From DASYXW01 sp035934405 (lineage in GTDB: Bacteria; Acidobacteriota; Terriglobia; UBA7540): a stretch of 45,410 bases of DNA. The first letter of the stretch is position 1. Each line of letters begins with the position of its first letter. Positions 7,493 through 16,787 of this stretch are shown here, piece after piece. The translations under genes were made by a program, and so were the position numbers. The notes under the pieces are model-generated. The model was not told the origin of the DNA, ran no database searches, and worked only from the letters and a program-made list of their open reading frames with translations. The DNA lies in the NCBI GenBank assembly GCA_035934405.1, contig DASYXW010000066.1:1-45410 (forward strand), in the 5' to 3' direction.

Positions 7493-8029
7493 TCACGATT
7501 CCGGCTCGATCAACCCCAGGTTACCATCGGGCCGCCGGTAGATGACGTTCACGCGCTCCGTCTCAGGGTTGCGGAAGACGACGACGCCGGTCCGGGCCGA
7601 CTCCAGGGACTCAATGGCTTCTTCGACCGTCAGCGGCTTGATGGCGATACGTTCCGTCTCCAGCACTTGGTGGTCCCGGTGGTCGGTGCGCCCCGCGCCC
7701 AGAACATTCAGCAGGATGGCAGAGGTGGGGCTCGGCCGCCGCTTGCGGGTGCGGTGCCGTTCGAGCAGGCGGACCACTTGGCGCTCGAGCTTATCGAGGG
7801 CCCCGTTGATGGCGCTGCGGGCATCGGCTGTTGAGTCAACGCTGACCAACGTGTGGTGGCGGAACTTCAGCGTCAGCTCGGCGATGCGCCGATGCCTTTC
7901 CGCAGTCAGGATGACGTGGAGATCGAACCGGTCGCGCAAGAGCTTCGCCAGTTTACCCAGGCGCTCGGTCGTGTACTGGCGAAGGTCCGGAGTAACTTCC
8001 ATCTGCCGGCCAGTAAACCCGATGTCCAT
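7493..8029 (-). CDS. hpf: Ribosome hibernation-promoting factor, long form
   Basis: The 178-residue protein has the S30AE/RaiA domain at about 1-100 (GRQMEVTPDLRQYTTERL at the start) and the C-terminal dimerisation domain at about 115-175 (KPLTVEEAIESLE...VFRNPETERVNVIYRRPDG). That is the long-HPF type, which on its own joins 70S ribosomes into inactive 100S dimers in starved cells. The start is ATG 8029 because a GGGGG run lies 7 nt upstream; GTG 8035 has no spacing to it. Its place between rpoN and rapZ is the conserved one. Confidence 0.92.
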   Translation of the reverse strand: MDIGFTGRQMEVTPDLRQYTTERLGKLAKLLRDRFDLHVILTAERHRRIAELTLKFRHHTLVSVDSTADARSAINGALDKLERQVVRLLERHRTRKRRPSPTSAILLNVLGAGRTDHRDHQVLETERIAIKPLTVEEAIESLESARTGVVVFRNPETERVNVIYRRPDGNLGLIEPES

Positions 8030-8083
8030 GGGCACACCCCCTGGGGAAGGAATCTCGAGGAAGCGAAGGAACGAAGCGGTAAG

Positions 8084-9619
8084 TCACTTTTTCTTCCGGC
8101 GCTGATGCGTGCTGGGAATCCGCATGTCTTCCCGGTATTTGGCGACCGTGCGACGGGTAACGTCGATGCCTTGTTCGTGCAAGCGCGCCATGAGCTGCTC
8201 GTCAGTAAGCGGCTTGGCCGGCTCCTCTTCCTCGATCATCTTCTTGACGATGCGTTTCAAATTGATGAGCGACGTCGAGCCGCCCGAAGGCCCCTGGACC
8301 GCCTCAGAAAAGAAATAACGCAACTCATAGACGCCCTGTGGGGTATTGGCGTACTTATTGGCGACGGCGCGGCTGACGGTGGAAGGATGAACCCCAACCT
8401 CCCCCGCCACCTCTTTGATCATCATCGGTCGCAGGTGGTCGATCCCCCGGTCGAGGAACTCCGTCTGGCGGCGGATGATGGCTTCACAAACCCGCCGAAT
8501 CGTCTGCTTCCGCTGCTCAATGTTCTTGAGGAGCTGGAGTGCGGAGCTGAACCGTTCCTTGACGTAGTTGCGCACGTCGCGCGTGGTATCACTTTGATCC
8601 AGCAGGTTGCGGTAGCGGCGGCTCACGCGCAACCGCGGCAGGCCGTCCTCATCCATCATCACCTGGTACTCGTCGCCGACCTTGACGAAGGTAACCTCGG
8701 GCTCGATTAGGCGCGGCTCGACGCTGTTGTAGCGCTGGCCCGGGCGAGGATCAAGCGTCCGAATGAGGTCGAGACACCGCTCGATGTTGTGAATGGGGCG
8801 ATCGAGCGCCTTGGCGATTTCCTTGTATTGTTTGTTTTCCAGCTCGCCCATGTGGTCGGAAATAATCTGTGCCGCCAGGTGGTTCTCAGGCGCGAGCGCC
8901 CGGAGCTGAATCAGCAGGCACTCCTTCAAGTCGCGCGCCGCCGCGCCCAGCGGGTCAAACTCGCGCACCAGCTTTAGCGCCTCTTCGATGTCCTGCAGTT
9001 GATGCCCGCCGGTCTGGGCGATTTCTTCCGAGGTCGCCGTCAGATAGCCGTCCTCGTTGAGGTTTCCGATAATCGAAATGGCTGCCTGTCGCACCGGATC
9101 CGAGCAAACCGACAGATTGAGCTGCCATTCCAAATGGTCGGCAAGTGACGGCGGCTTGGAAAGAAAGCTCTCAAACGACGGTTTCTCCACATCCTCCCGC
9201 ATGCCGCGGTCCGGCGGCAGGGAGTTCTCATAAAGGAAACTATCGAGCGCCCGTTTATCGACGTCCTCGGTAGCCGGTGACTTGAACCCGGGGTCAAGAT
9301 AGTTGTTGAAGAAGGTGTCCATGTCCGTCTGCTCAAAAGCCTCCGCCCTGCCCTCGGCGATGGACCCATCGCCGTTCGAATCGAGAGCGGGACCCTCGGC
9401 GTCGGCGGACTCGGCTTTCTCGCGAACCTCCTCGACCGACGGAGCGATGTCAGTAACCTCCTCCAGCAGCGGATTGGCCACCATTTCCTCATTGATCATC
9501 TCGCACAGCTCGAGTTTATTGAGCGCGAGCACCGTGACCATCTGGACGAGGCCCGGCGTCAGGATCTGCCTCTGCGCCACCTTGAGGTTCAGCCCGAGTT
9601 TGGGTTGCTGCCTGTCCAT
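8084..9619 (-). CDS. rpoN: RNA polymerase sigma-54 factor
   Basis: The 511-residue protein has all three sigma-54 regions. The Gln/Leu-rich N-terminus (LNLKVAQRQILTPGLVQMV) contacts bacterial enhancer-binding proteins. An acidic linker lies at about residues 60-120. The C-terminal DNA-binding part has a helix-turn-helix (VAGEVGVHPSTVSRAVANKY) and the RpoN box TRRTVAKYRE at 488-497, with Thr instead of the usual Ala at its first position. The ATG at 9619 directly follows the lptB stop with no gap, as in a coupled operon. Enhancer-binding proteins with an AAA+ domain are not in this window. Confidence 0.97.
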   Translation of the reverse strand: MDRQQPKLGLNLKVAQRQILTPGLVQMVTVLALNKLELCEMINEEMVANPLLEEVTDIAPSVEEVREKAESADAEGPALDSNGDGSIAEGRAEAFEQTDMDTFFNNYLDPGFKSPATEDVDKRALDSFLYENSLPPDRGMREDVEKPSFESFLSKPPSLADHLEWQLNLSVCSDPVRQAAISIIGNLNEDGYLTATSEEIAQTGGHQLQDIEEALKLVREFDPLGAAARDLKECLLIQLRALAPENHLAAQIISDHMGELENKQYKEIAKALDRPIHNIERCLDLIRTLDPRPGQRYNSVEPRLIEPEVTFVKVGDEYQVMMDEDGLPRLRVSRRYRNLLDQSDTTRDVRNYVKERFSSALQLLKNIEQRKQTIRRVCEAIIRRQTEFLDRGIDHLRPMMIKEVAGEVGVHPSTVSRAVANKYANTPQGVYELRYFFSEAVQGPSGGSTSLINLKRIVKKMIEEEEPAKPLTDEQLMARLHEQGIDVTRRTVAKYREDMRIPSTHQRRKKK

Positions 9620-10348
9620 TCAGATCGCCAGCCGGAAGCTATCTCCCAGATAGATTCGCTTCACCTCCGAGTCGTTCCCCAGCTCTTCCGGCGTTCCAGC
9701 GCGAAAGATTCTTCCATCATTAATGATATACGCCCGGTCGGTAACTTGCAAAGTCGAGGCCACGTTGTGGTCCGTGAGCAGAATCCCGATCCCGGAGGCC
9801 TTCAGTTGCAGGATGATTTCCTGGATGTCTCGCACGGTGAGAGGGTCAATACCGGAAAAGGGCTCGTCGAGAAGAATGAACGACGGCGAAATCACCAGCG
9901 CCCGCGCGATTTCCACCCGCCGCCGCTCGCCGCCCGAGAGCATGTATCCGAAACTCCGCCGTACCGGTTGCAGACTGAGCTCCTCAAGCAGCTCTTCTAA
10001 CCGCTCGCGCCGCCGTGCGGAGGTGAGCGGTAGCGTCTCGAGCACTGCCATAATGTTCTCTTCCACCGTAAGCTTGCGGAAAACGGAGGGTTCTTGTGGA
10101 AGGTAGCTGATGCCGTTTCGCGCCCGGACGTACATCGGAAAGTGGGTGATGTCGACGCCGTTCAGAAGCACCTGGCCGGAGTCGGGGCCAGCGAGGCCGA
10201 CGATGATGTAGAAAGTCGTCGTCTTTCCCGCTCCGTTCGGGCCGAGAAGCCCGACTACTTCGCCCTGCTCGATGCTAAGGCTAATGTCGTCAACAACTTT
10301 ACGGCCTTTGAAGGACTTCGTGAGATCGACCGTGGAGAGAGTCTGCAT
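9620..10348 (-). CDS. lptB: LPS export ABC transporter ATP-binding protein LptB
   Basis: The 242-residue ATPase powers extraction of lipopolysaccharide from the inner membrane together with LptF and LptG. Walker A is GPNGAGKT at 36-43, the ABC signature is LSGGERRR, Walker B is FILLDEPFSGIDP, and the switch His is in LLTDHNV. The start is ATG 10348, 7 nt after the lptC-lptA stop; upstream in-frame codons would only add sequence overlapping that gene. lptF and lptG are not in this window. Confidence 0.95.
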   Translation of the reverse strand: MQTLSTVDLTKSFKGRKVVDDISLSIEQGEVVGLLGPNGAGKTTTFYIIVGLAGPDSGQVLLNGVDITHFPMYVRARNGISYLPQEPSVFRKLTVEENIMAVLETLPLTSARRRERLEELLEELSLQPVRRSFGYMLSGGERRRVEIARALVISPSFILLDEPFSGIDPLTVRDIQEIILQLKASGIGILLTDHNVASTLQVTDRAYIINDGRIFRAGTPEELGNDSEVKRIYLGDSFRLAI

Positions 10349-10355
10349 GCTCTGG

Positions 10356-12788
10356 TCACTGCGCGATGCGATGCCTGGCGAGCGCCGGCGATTGTGCACC
10401 CCCGTCAACGATGAGGCTACCATCGTGAACAAACAAAGTCAAACGCTGGCCGGTAGCGAAGCCATTGGCGGCGTCGTAAATCGCGGGCGGCCCTCCGGTA
10501 AGCACCACCTTGCCGAGGGCTGCAAAATACTCCGCCCGCCCAGCCGTCGCTCGGCGTTGCGGTTCCGTAACCACGACGTGCCCGGCCGCCACCGCTCGTT
10601 TGATTCTGGCGTCCGTCCCGGCCGTTGCAGACGAGAAAAACACATCCAGCGTGTCAGCCTCGAGCGTGGCATCCTCTGCTTGCATCCGGACGTGACCCTG
10701 GTAACGGGCCTCGCGTCCGGCATCGAAATACTCCAAGCGGTCGGCGCGGATGGTGACCGGTTTCGCCGCTGCGCGCGGGTCGGATGATGTGGCTCTGCCG
10801 GCCTTGGCCGAAGCCGGCTGCAGGTCCGACGTGACGACCCCGGCCCCGGAACGGATGCGGCGCGCGCGGCCGTCTATGTCGAGCGACGGCGACTCCACCA
10901 CATCGTCGCCATGCCAGGCGCGCACGTGACCTTCGTAGTGGACCGACTGGCTCGAGCGGCTCACCAGCATCCGGTCCGCCAACACGTGCGTCGCGTCATC
11001 GGCGAGAAGCGCGCCCGGTGCATGCCCGTCCCCGCCTGCTTGCGCGTGCGCGCCGATGTGGCCCTCGGCCGGGCCAAAGTGAGTCGAGCTCACATTGCCG
11101 AGGGCTTCCGCCGTGTTGTTCTCCAGGTGAATCACGAAACGGCTGGCCCGAGCCCGCGTATCGGTATTCCAGACCCGGGGGTCGCCCGTCAGGGCCAGGG
11201 TCTGCGCGGCTGCAGAGTACTGTGCCCGCTCCGCCGTCGCTTGACCATCTTGTCCCACAAAATGCACGTTTCCCGTCTGGTCGAGCGTCTGCACGCTCTC
11301 CGTGGCGGAATCCAGCTTTGCCTCCAGCAGGTCCGACGAGCTCTCGACGGGACTGCGCCCATTCGGCGAGGTCGGCGAACCGCGTCCAGGCTCAAAGAGA
11401 ATGTGGGTCGGCTGCAGGCCCTTGAAAGTTTTGAGGCGGCCATCGCTGCCAAACCCCATCACAAACTGTCCCGCCGTCACAACGCGCTCGCCGGCCCGCG
11501 GATCGGCCGGAACGAGCACCAGCTTTCCAGCGCCGACCGTGTGGGCTTCGCGCAGATTCAATCCCGCGCCCCCAAACTGGAACCGCAATACGGAGGCGGT
11601 CAGGGTCTCGCACTGTGCCCCAGCAGAAGCCCGGTTCTCGAGCGGTTCCCGCCCCATGGGCGCGGCAGGCGACGCCGGCCGCAGGCGAAGTTTGACGTTA
11701 CCCGTGGCAATCCCGTCTTGGGGAGCTTCGGGGGAACCCTGACCGCCCGAAAAGCTGATTCTGAGTTGGTCCGCCGAAAGATATCCCAGGCTCCCAGACT
11801 CACCTTCGCTTTTGGACTCGACCTGCACGGTCCCGGCGGCCACCAGAGTCCGAAGTGTGTCGCTCGCAGGATCGAGCTCGGCCCGGATCTGGCCGGCACT
11901 CAACTGCATGGTCTGTCCGGGCGCCGCGTCCGTACCGCGAACGTTGCCTAGAAGCGCAGCCTGCGTGGCGCGATTGCGTCCGTCAAGGAGAATCCAGCCG
12001 CGGTCCGCCGATATCTTTCGCGCGCCGGCGGTAATCTCAACCGGGGCGCGAAGTTGCACCTGGCCACTATCCTTGGTGTAGCGCAAACCGCCCGCCGTCA
12101 AACGCCACGGTGGTCCACCGTCGGACGACGGCACGTCAAGCACCACGTTGCTCTTGAGATCGAGCAATCCGTCGTTAGTTGCGTACTCCAAGCCGATGCC
12201 CTGTCCGGACACCGCCCCGTAACGGAATGCCACCGGCGCGTCGGTCAAGAGAACGGCGCCTTGCGGTTGAAACGAAAGATTCGCGGTTTCGAGATACACG
12301 GTCTGCTGCCCGCGCTGCCACGAGTCGGCAGGCTGCGCCGGCGCCGACAACGAATGGTCGGAACTGGAAGAGGTTGCCGCGTTCAACTCCACTTCGACTT
12401 TGCCGGCGCACCGGAATCCGCCCATCGAGGAATTGTACTGGCAGCTTGCGGTGCGCAGGACGTCGTGGTGGCGCCCGGTGCGGCCGAAAATGTCCACGCT
12501 GACGTCTTCGAGGCGCGTCTCAGCCCCACCCTTGAATGAGACCGTGCGGGCGGCATGAACCGTGAAAACCTGGCGGCCGCCCTCAGAACGGGTGAACGTA
12601 TACCCGGAGAGTTGTTGATGAACTCCCGCCGGCAAGGCAGCCGGCGCCGATGGAGCCTTGCCGGCGTGGCGGCTCTTCAGCCAGTACGCCGCTCCGACCG
12701 CAAGCAGCGCCGTCCCGAGAGCCGCGCCTGTGATCGACGAGATTCGCTTTGTGTTTATCGTTTGCAAGCTGGCTTTGGGACGGTTCAC
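10356..12788 (-). CDS. LptC-LptA fusion protein of the LPS transport bridge
   Basis: The 810-residue protein is anchored by one N-terminal membrane helix (about 19-37) and is otherwise periplasmic. The first part (YTFTRSEGGRQVFTVHAART, then a VDIFGR segment) matches LptC, which sits on the LptBFG complex. The last part, about 675-800, has OstA/LptA repeats: IRADRLEYFDAGREARYQG, LEADTLDVFF, ATAGRAEYFAALGKVVLTG. The region between holds more weak OstA-like beta-strand repeats (for example ILLDGRNRATQAALLGNV). A single chain could therefore form both the LptC dock and a long stretch of the beta-jellyroll bridge. The start is GTG 12788, whose bases overlap the recJ stop (GTGA). E. coli has separate LptC (about 190 residues) and LptA (about 185). 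Confidence 0.85.
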   Translation of the reverse strand: MNRPKASLQTINTKRISSITGAALGTALLAVGAAYWLKSRHAGKAPSAPAALPAGVHQQLSGYTFTRSEGGRQVFTVHAARTVSFKGGAETRLEDVSVDIFGRTGRHHDVLRTASCQYNSSMGGFRCAGKVEVELNAATSSSSDHSLSAPAQPADSWQRGQQTVYLETANLSFQPQGAVLLTDAPVAFRYGAVSGQGIGLEYATNDGLLDLKSNVVLDVPSSDGGPPWRLTAGGLRYTKDSGQVQLRAPVEITAGARKISADRGWILLDGRNRATQAALLGNVRGTDAAPGQTMQLSAGQIRAELDPASDTLRTLVAAGTVQVESKSEGESGSLGYLSADQLRISFSGGQGSPEAPQDGIATGNVKLRLRPASPAAPMGREPLENRASAGAQCETLTASVLRFQFGGAGLNLREAHTVGAGKLVLVPADPRAGERVVTAGQFVMGFGSDGRLKTFKGLQPTHILFEPGRGSPTSPNGRSPVESSSDLLEAKLDSATESVQTLDQTGNVHFVGQDGQATAERAQYSAAAQTLALTGDPRVWNTDTRARASRFVIHLENNTAEALGNVSSTHFGPAEGHIGAHAQAGGDGHAPGALLADDATHVLADRMLVSRSSQSVHYEGHVRAWHGDDVVESPSLDIDGRARRIRSGAGVVTSDLQPASAKAGRATSSDPRAAAKPVTIRADRLEYFDAGREARYQGHVRMQAEDATLEADTLDVFFSSATAGTDARIKRAVAAGHVVVTEPQRRATAGRAEYFAALGKVVLTGGPPAIYDAANGFATGQRLTLFVHDGSLIVDGGAQSPALARHRIAQ

Positions 12789-14572
12789 AGCCCCGCCCCT
12801 ACAATGTCCTTCAACACCAATTGCAGCGACGATGTTCCCTGATACGTGTTCTCATCCAGGGCGAAGGCTAGGTCGAGAGTTTGGCCCGGCACGAGGCCGG
12901 CGCCGTGCGCCGCCCACCCCCAGCCGATAGCCTCAAACGACCGCCGCCCCTGCCCCGACTTAGTCGGGGCCTGCGTCACCCTCAATTTTAGATGCCGTTC
13001 CTTGAGGATGTGCGGCGGACCCATCAGGCACACGCCCCGCGCTGCGAACACCGGCGCGGGATTTCCCATTCCGTGAGGACCCAGTTGCCGCAGGGCCTCA
13101 TACACTCCGAGGTCCAGCTCACCGAGGCTGACCTCGCTATCCACGCGCAGCACGGGCTCCAGGTCTTGGGGCTGCAGCACGGCGCGAGCGTGATCCTCAA
13201 ACCGGCGCTCGAGCTCCGGAATGCGCTCCGCCGGAAGGGTGAAGCCGGCAGCCTGAGCGTGACCACCATAACGCTCGAAAAGATCGCGCCCCTGATCGAG
13301 GGCTTCGAGCAGATGGAATCCCGCGATGGACCTCCCCGATCCCACACCGGTGCCTCCCTCGACGCCGATCACCAGCGCCGGGCGATGATACCGTTCCGCC
13401 ACACGCTGCGCCACGATGCCGATGACGCCCCGATGCCAGCCTTCTCCGGCCAACACCAGGGAGTAGCGGCCAGTCTCAACGGGCCGGGGAAGCCGCATCG
13501 TCCGGCCACGCGCGCCCGGCGCCTCCGCGCCTTCCGGCGGCGCGCCTTCGATGCGGGTGATGACCTCTTTCAGGATTTGATCTTCCACCAACTGCCGCTC
13601 ACGATTCAAACCGTCCAGTCGCTCCGCGATGCCGCGAGCGCTTTCGGCCTCCGTCGCCATGAAAAGGTCAACCACGTCCCGCGCGTTCTCCATACGGCCG
13701 GCAGCGTTCAGTCGCGGCGCGAGGCGAAAGCCGACGTCGCCCGCCGTCACCGCCTCGGCGGCAAGCCCCGAAACCTCGAGTAACGCCTGCAGGCCCGGCG
13801 CCGACGGCCGCCGCAGGCCGTCGAGACCGAAGCGGGCAATGACGCGGTTTTCCCCCACCAGCGGCACCACGTCGGCGATGGTACCGATGGCGACGATCTT
13901 GAGGAACGATTGCAGCAGACGGTAGGACGCTGCCCCGCCTGCGGCCGGCATACCCAGCAGCGCCTGCGCCAGCTTGAACGCCACACCGACGCCCGAGAGA
14001 TCCTTGTTGGGATACAGGCAGTCCCGGCGGTGCGGGTTGAGGACGGCCACCGCCGGAGGCAGGCTTCCCTCGGGCAGGTGGTGGTCGGTGACGATTGTCT
14101 CTACGCCCAACTCGTGCGCCCGTCCGATGACCGCGTGAGCCCGAATGCCGGTGTCCACGCTCAGAACCAGCTTGTACCCGTCGTGCGCCGCGCGCTCCAC
14201 CACGGCCGTCTGCATGCCGTAGCCCTCGGCAAACCGGTCCGGGATGTGGGCTTCCACCAGCGCACCGCAGCGGCGCAGTGCTGTGAAGAGCACCACGACG
14301 GCCATCGTCCCATCCACGTCATAGTCGCCGTAGATGAGGATTTTCTCCCGTTGCGCGATCGCTCGCCGGACGCGTTCGACCGCCGCGGCCATGCCGGCCA
14401 TAAGGAAGGGGTCATGGAGCTGGTCCAGTGTGGGGTGCAGGAAGCGCCGGGCTGCATCCGGGTCATCGAGCTGGCGCTCGACGAGCAGCCGGGCGACGAC
14501 TGGCGGCACCTCCAGTTCGCGTACGAGACGCGCCACCGGCGCATGGTCAGCGGTTTGGATCGCCCAACGCAT
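12785..14572 (-). CDS. recJ: Single-stranded-DNA-specific exonuclease RecJ
   Basis: The 595-residue protein degrades single-stranded DNA 5' to 3' in recombination and repair. The DHH phosphoesterase motifs are present in order: DYDVDG, SVDTGI, TDHHLP and LNPHR. They are followed by RLAPRLNAAGRM and the DHHA1 motif GGHAQAAGF. A C-terminal OB-fold region ends the protein. The start ATG 14572 (MRWAIQ) fits the family; the longer open frame upstream adds 155 residues with no resemblance to RecJ. Its stop overlaps the GTG of lptC-lptA, so it heads the operon as listed. recJ in front of lpt genes is unlike the enterobacterial order. Confidence 0.93.
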   Translation of the reverse strand: MRWAIQTADHAPVARLVRELEVPPVVARLLVERQLDDPDAARRFLHPTLDQLHDPFLMAGMAAAVERVRRAIAQREKILIYGDYDVDGTMAVVVLFTALRRCGALVEAHIPDRFAEGYGMQTAVVERAAHDGYKLVLSVDTGIRAHAVIGRAHELGVETIVTDHHLPEGSLPPAVAVLNPHRRDCLYPNKDLSGVGVAFKLAQALLGMPAAGGAASYRLLQSFLKIVAIGTIADVVPLVGENRVIARFGLDGLRRPSAPGLQALLEVSGLAAEAVTAGDVGFRLAPRLNAAGRMENARDVVDLFMATEAESARGIAERLDGLNRERQLVEDQILKEVITRIEGAPPEGAEAPGARGRTMRLPRPVETGRYSLVLAGEGWHRGVIGIVAQRVAERYHRPALVIGVEGGTGVGSGRSIAGFHLLEALDQGRDLFERYGGHAQAAGFTLPAERIPELERRFEDHARAVLQPQDLEPVLRVDSEVSLGELDLGVYEALRQLGPHGMGNPAPVFAARGVCLMGPPHILKERHLKLRVTQAPTKSGQGRRSFEAIGWGWAAHGAGLVPGQTLDLAFALDENTYQGTSSLQLVLKDIVGAGL

Positions 14573-15035
14573 GAGATGGAGCCTATGGTGACAGAGCGCG
14601 GCGAGCGGGGGCAAGGTAAAACGGGGCTGGCCGGATGGCCCCCCCTCGCTCAGCAACAGTCGTAACTTATTAACCTCGGCAGGCGTATCGTTTTGTGGGT
14701 CACACCGCCGAAAACTTGACCCCTCGTGTGCCAAGCCGGGGTATGGGTGTGCGGTTTTTCGATTGACCTGAGTCGCTGTCCGGCGATAGCATTCAAGACG
14801 CTTTTGAGCCGCGTGGGGCCATGAGAGGGGCCGCCACGTAACGCGTCCAATAGGGCGACTGAGGCGGAGCAGACTTCTTGACCGACAGTCATATCCTCGG
14901 TTCCCTGAGCTTTTCCGCAGCACTGGCAAGGGGCCAAGATAGTCAATCCGCATCAGGTTCCAGTTCAACACAGATCCGTCGGTGAATCGGGGGCTTCGCC
15001 GACAAAGAAGGGATAGTTCATCCTCTGGAGGATTC
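14573..15035. other. Spacer between recJ and a divergent secreted-protein gene
   Basis: This 463-bp divergent region should hold the promoters of the recJ operon and of the gene at 15036. Both minus-strand frames stay open (one contains PCQCCGKAQG), but neither has a recognisable family or good start. It may contain a decayed gene. I see no clear -35/-10 pair. Confidence 0.4.
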
Positions 15036-16787
15036 ATGTACCCGCCCCAAAATCATTCCCATCTCACAAGTCGCGCCTCATGGTTGGAACGGCGACATCG
15101 CCGCCAGCGGACGGTCGAATCGGGCGTAGTCCTGCTCCTGGCGCTGCTGTTCTCCGCCGCCGCGGGCGTCGGCCAGAATCACCGTCAACAGGCGCCGGCG
15201 GTTAGCCTGTCGCCGCTGATCGTGGCGTTCCCCACCCAGGTCGTGGGTACCTCGAGCCTTCCGAAATCGGTGACCCTTATCAACACAGGCAACGCCGTGC
15301 TTAACATCAGCAGCATCAACATCAGGGGCGCCGACCCCGGGGATTTCACCGAGGTGAACAACTGCGGCTCGAGCGTGGTGGCAGGAGCCAGTTGCCTGAT
15401 CAAGGTAACGTTCATGCCCACGAAAACGGGCACCCGAACCGCCGTGGTTGACGTCACCGATAACGCCAAGGGCAGCCCGCAGCACAGCAATCTGACGGGC
15501 ATGGGCAGCGTACCGGTGCCGGCAGTGAGGCTGTTTCCCTCGACCGTGGTCTTCGCGGCCCAGGCCCTCGGAACCACCAGCCCGGCCCAGACCGTAACCC
15601 TCACCAACACTGGCACTCTGTCGCTTACCATCACCGGTATTACGATCACCGGCGCTGACTCCGGCGACTTCTCCGAGACCAACACCTGTCCTGGGAGCCT
15701 GGCGGCTGGAGGCAGTTGCACGGCGAGCGTCACCTTCAGGCCCGCCAACGCCGGGGCGTTGACTGCAAGCCTCACCGTCGCTGACAACGCGGTGGGCAGC
15801 CCTCAGAACGCCGTCTTGACGGGGACGGGAGGCGCCGCCCCACCGCCTGATCCGCTGGGGTCCGTAACTGGCTCGCAGTCGATCCAGTGCCCGCCCGGAG
15901 GCCTTGCGGGGACGTGCACCGACCTCACCATTTCCTGCCCCAACATCGCGGATTCGGTAAGCACGATCAAAGTAACCAGTCCAGTTGGAACGCCCGTGGG
16001 CACGGTCATCTTCATCGGCGGAGGCGGCGGTAGTGACGGCTACGAGCGCGAATACACTTTTGGCAAGCAGGAAATCAGCACGGTCGTGCAGGCGGGTTAT
16101 ACCGCCGTGCAGGTGATGTTCAACCAGAGCACGGCCGGCTGGCTGCAAGGGCCGGCCGCCGACGGCCCGCGCGCAGCGGCCTGCCGTCCGGCCACCGCCT
16201 TCCAATGGATCTATCAGAACGTCCATCAGGGCGGCACCACCAAGCCCCTCTGCGGCACCGGCAACAGCGGCGGGGGCGGTGCGCTAGCCTACTCGCTCGC
16301 CCACTACGGCCTGGGTTCCATCTTTTCGCTCGTCGAACCCACCAGCGCTCCCCCCTTCGGGCGCATCGACATCGGCTGCCTCTGTGCTGCGCCACTGCTG
16401 GAATCCATCTGCCTGACCGGGGTGAACAACCCATGCTACGGCAGCCAGGCCGCACTGTACATTGACCCGGCTTATGGCGACTCGGACTGCTCGAATCGGG
16501 TGGCGTCCGACGCTGCGCTTTGGGTGACCGACAGCGTGGGTTCCCCGGATGCCACCTACAGTTACCCCACAACTTTCGTTCACGCCCTCTACGGTGGCCA
16601 GGACTTGGGACCTTCTCCGCCGCTCGGCCTGGACTGGGTGAACCTCATCAGCACCCAGACTTCCGTCGAGTGCGTCCTCGACGCACCGCATGACATGCCC
16701 AACGTACTCGACGCCGCGACCAAGATCGCGAGCGACATCACCACCGGGTGCGTGTTGCAGTCAAAGCGCCCGGCTGGGCTGCATTAG
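15036..16787 (+). CDS. Secreted choice-of-anchor D / alpha-beta hydrolase protein
   Basis: The 583-residue protein starts at ATG 15036 behind CTGGAGGA. A basic n-region and hydrophobic core (VVLLLALLFSAAAG, about 31-44) form a signal peptide. Two tandem choice-of-anchor D (ASPM/SPD-2/HYDIN-like) Ig-fold domains follow: each has a VTL-NTG, a GADxGDF and a C-x10-GASC/GGSC segment. From about residue 285 comes a different domain with a glycine-rich VIFIGGGGGSDGYERE loop (oxyanion-hole like), a nucleophile elbow GNSGGGG with Ser411, and a late APHD with His552. This order fits an alpha/beta hydrolase. Several cysteine pairs suggest disulfides outside the cytoplasm. Substrate unknown; esterase or depolymerase activity is the likeliest class. 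Confidence 0.72.
   Translation: MYPPQNHSHLTSRASWLERRHRRQRTVESGVVLLLALLFSAAAGVGQNHRQQAPAVSLSPLIVAFPTQVVGTSSLPKSVTLINTGNAVLNISSINIRGADPGDFTEVNNCGSSVVAGASCLIKVTFMPTKTGTRTAVVDVTDNAKGSPQHSNLTGMGSVPVPAVRLFPSTVVFAAQALGTTSPAQTVTLTNTGTLSLTITGITITGADSGDFSETNTCPGSLAAGGSCTASVTFRPANAGALTASLTVADNAVGSPQNAVLTGTGGAAPPPDPLGSVTGSQSIQCPPGGLAGTCTDLTISCPNIADSVSTIKVTSPVGTPVGTVIFIGGGGGSDGYEREYTFGKQEISTVVQAGYTAVQVMFNQSTAGWLQGPAADGPRAAACRPATAFQWIYQNVHQGGTTKPLCGTGNSGGGGALAYSLAHYGLGSIFSLVEPTSAPPFGRIDIGCLCAAPLLESICLTGVNNPCYGSQAALYIDPAYGDSDCSNRVASDAALWVTDSVGSPDATYSYPTTFVHALYGGQDLGPSPPLGLDWVNLISTQTSVECVLDAPHDMPNVLDAATKIASDITTGCVLQSKRPAGLH

Noticed and set aside
14573..15037. N-terminal extension of RecJ by 155 residues
   Set aside because: The extension has no RecJ similarity and irregular composition; MRWAIQ at 14572 fits the family start.
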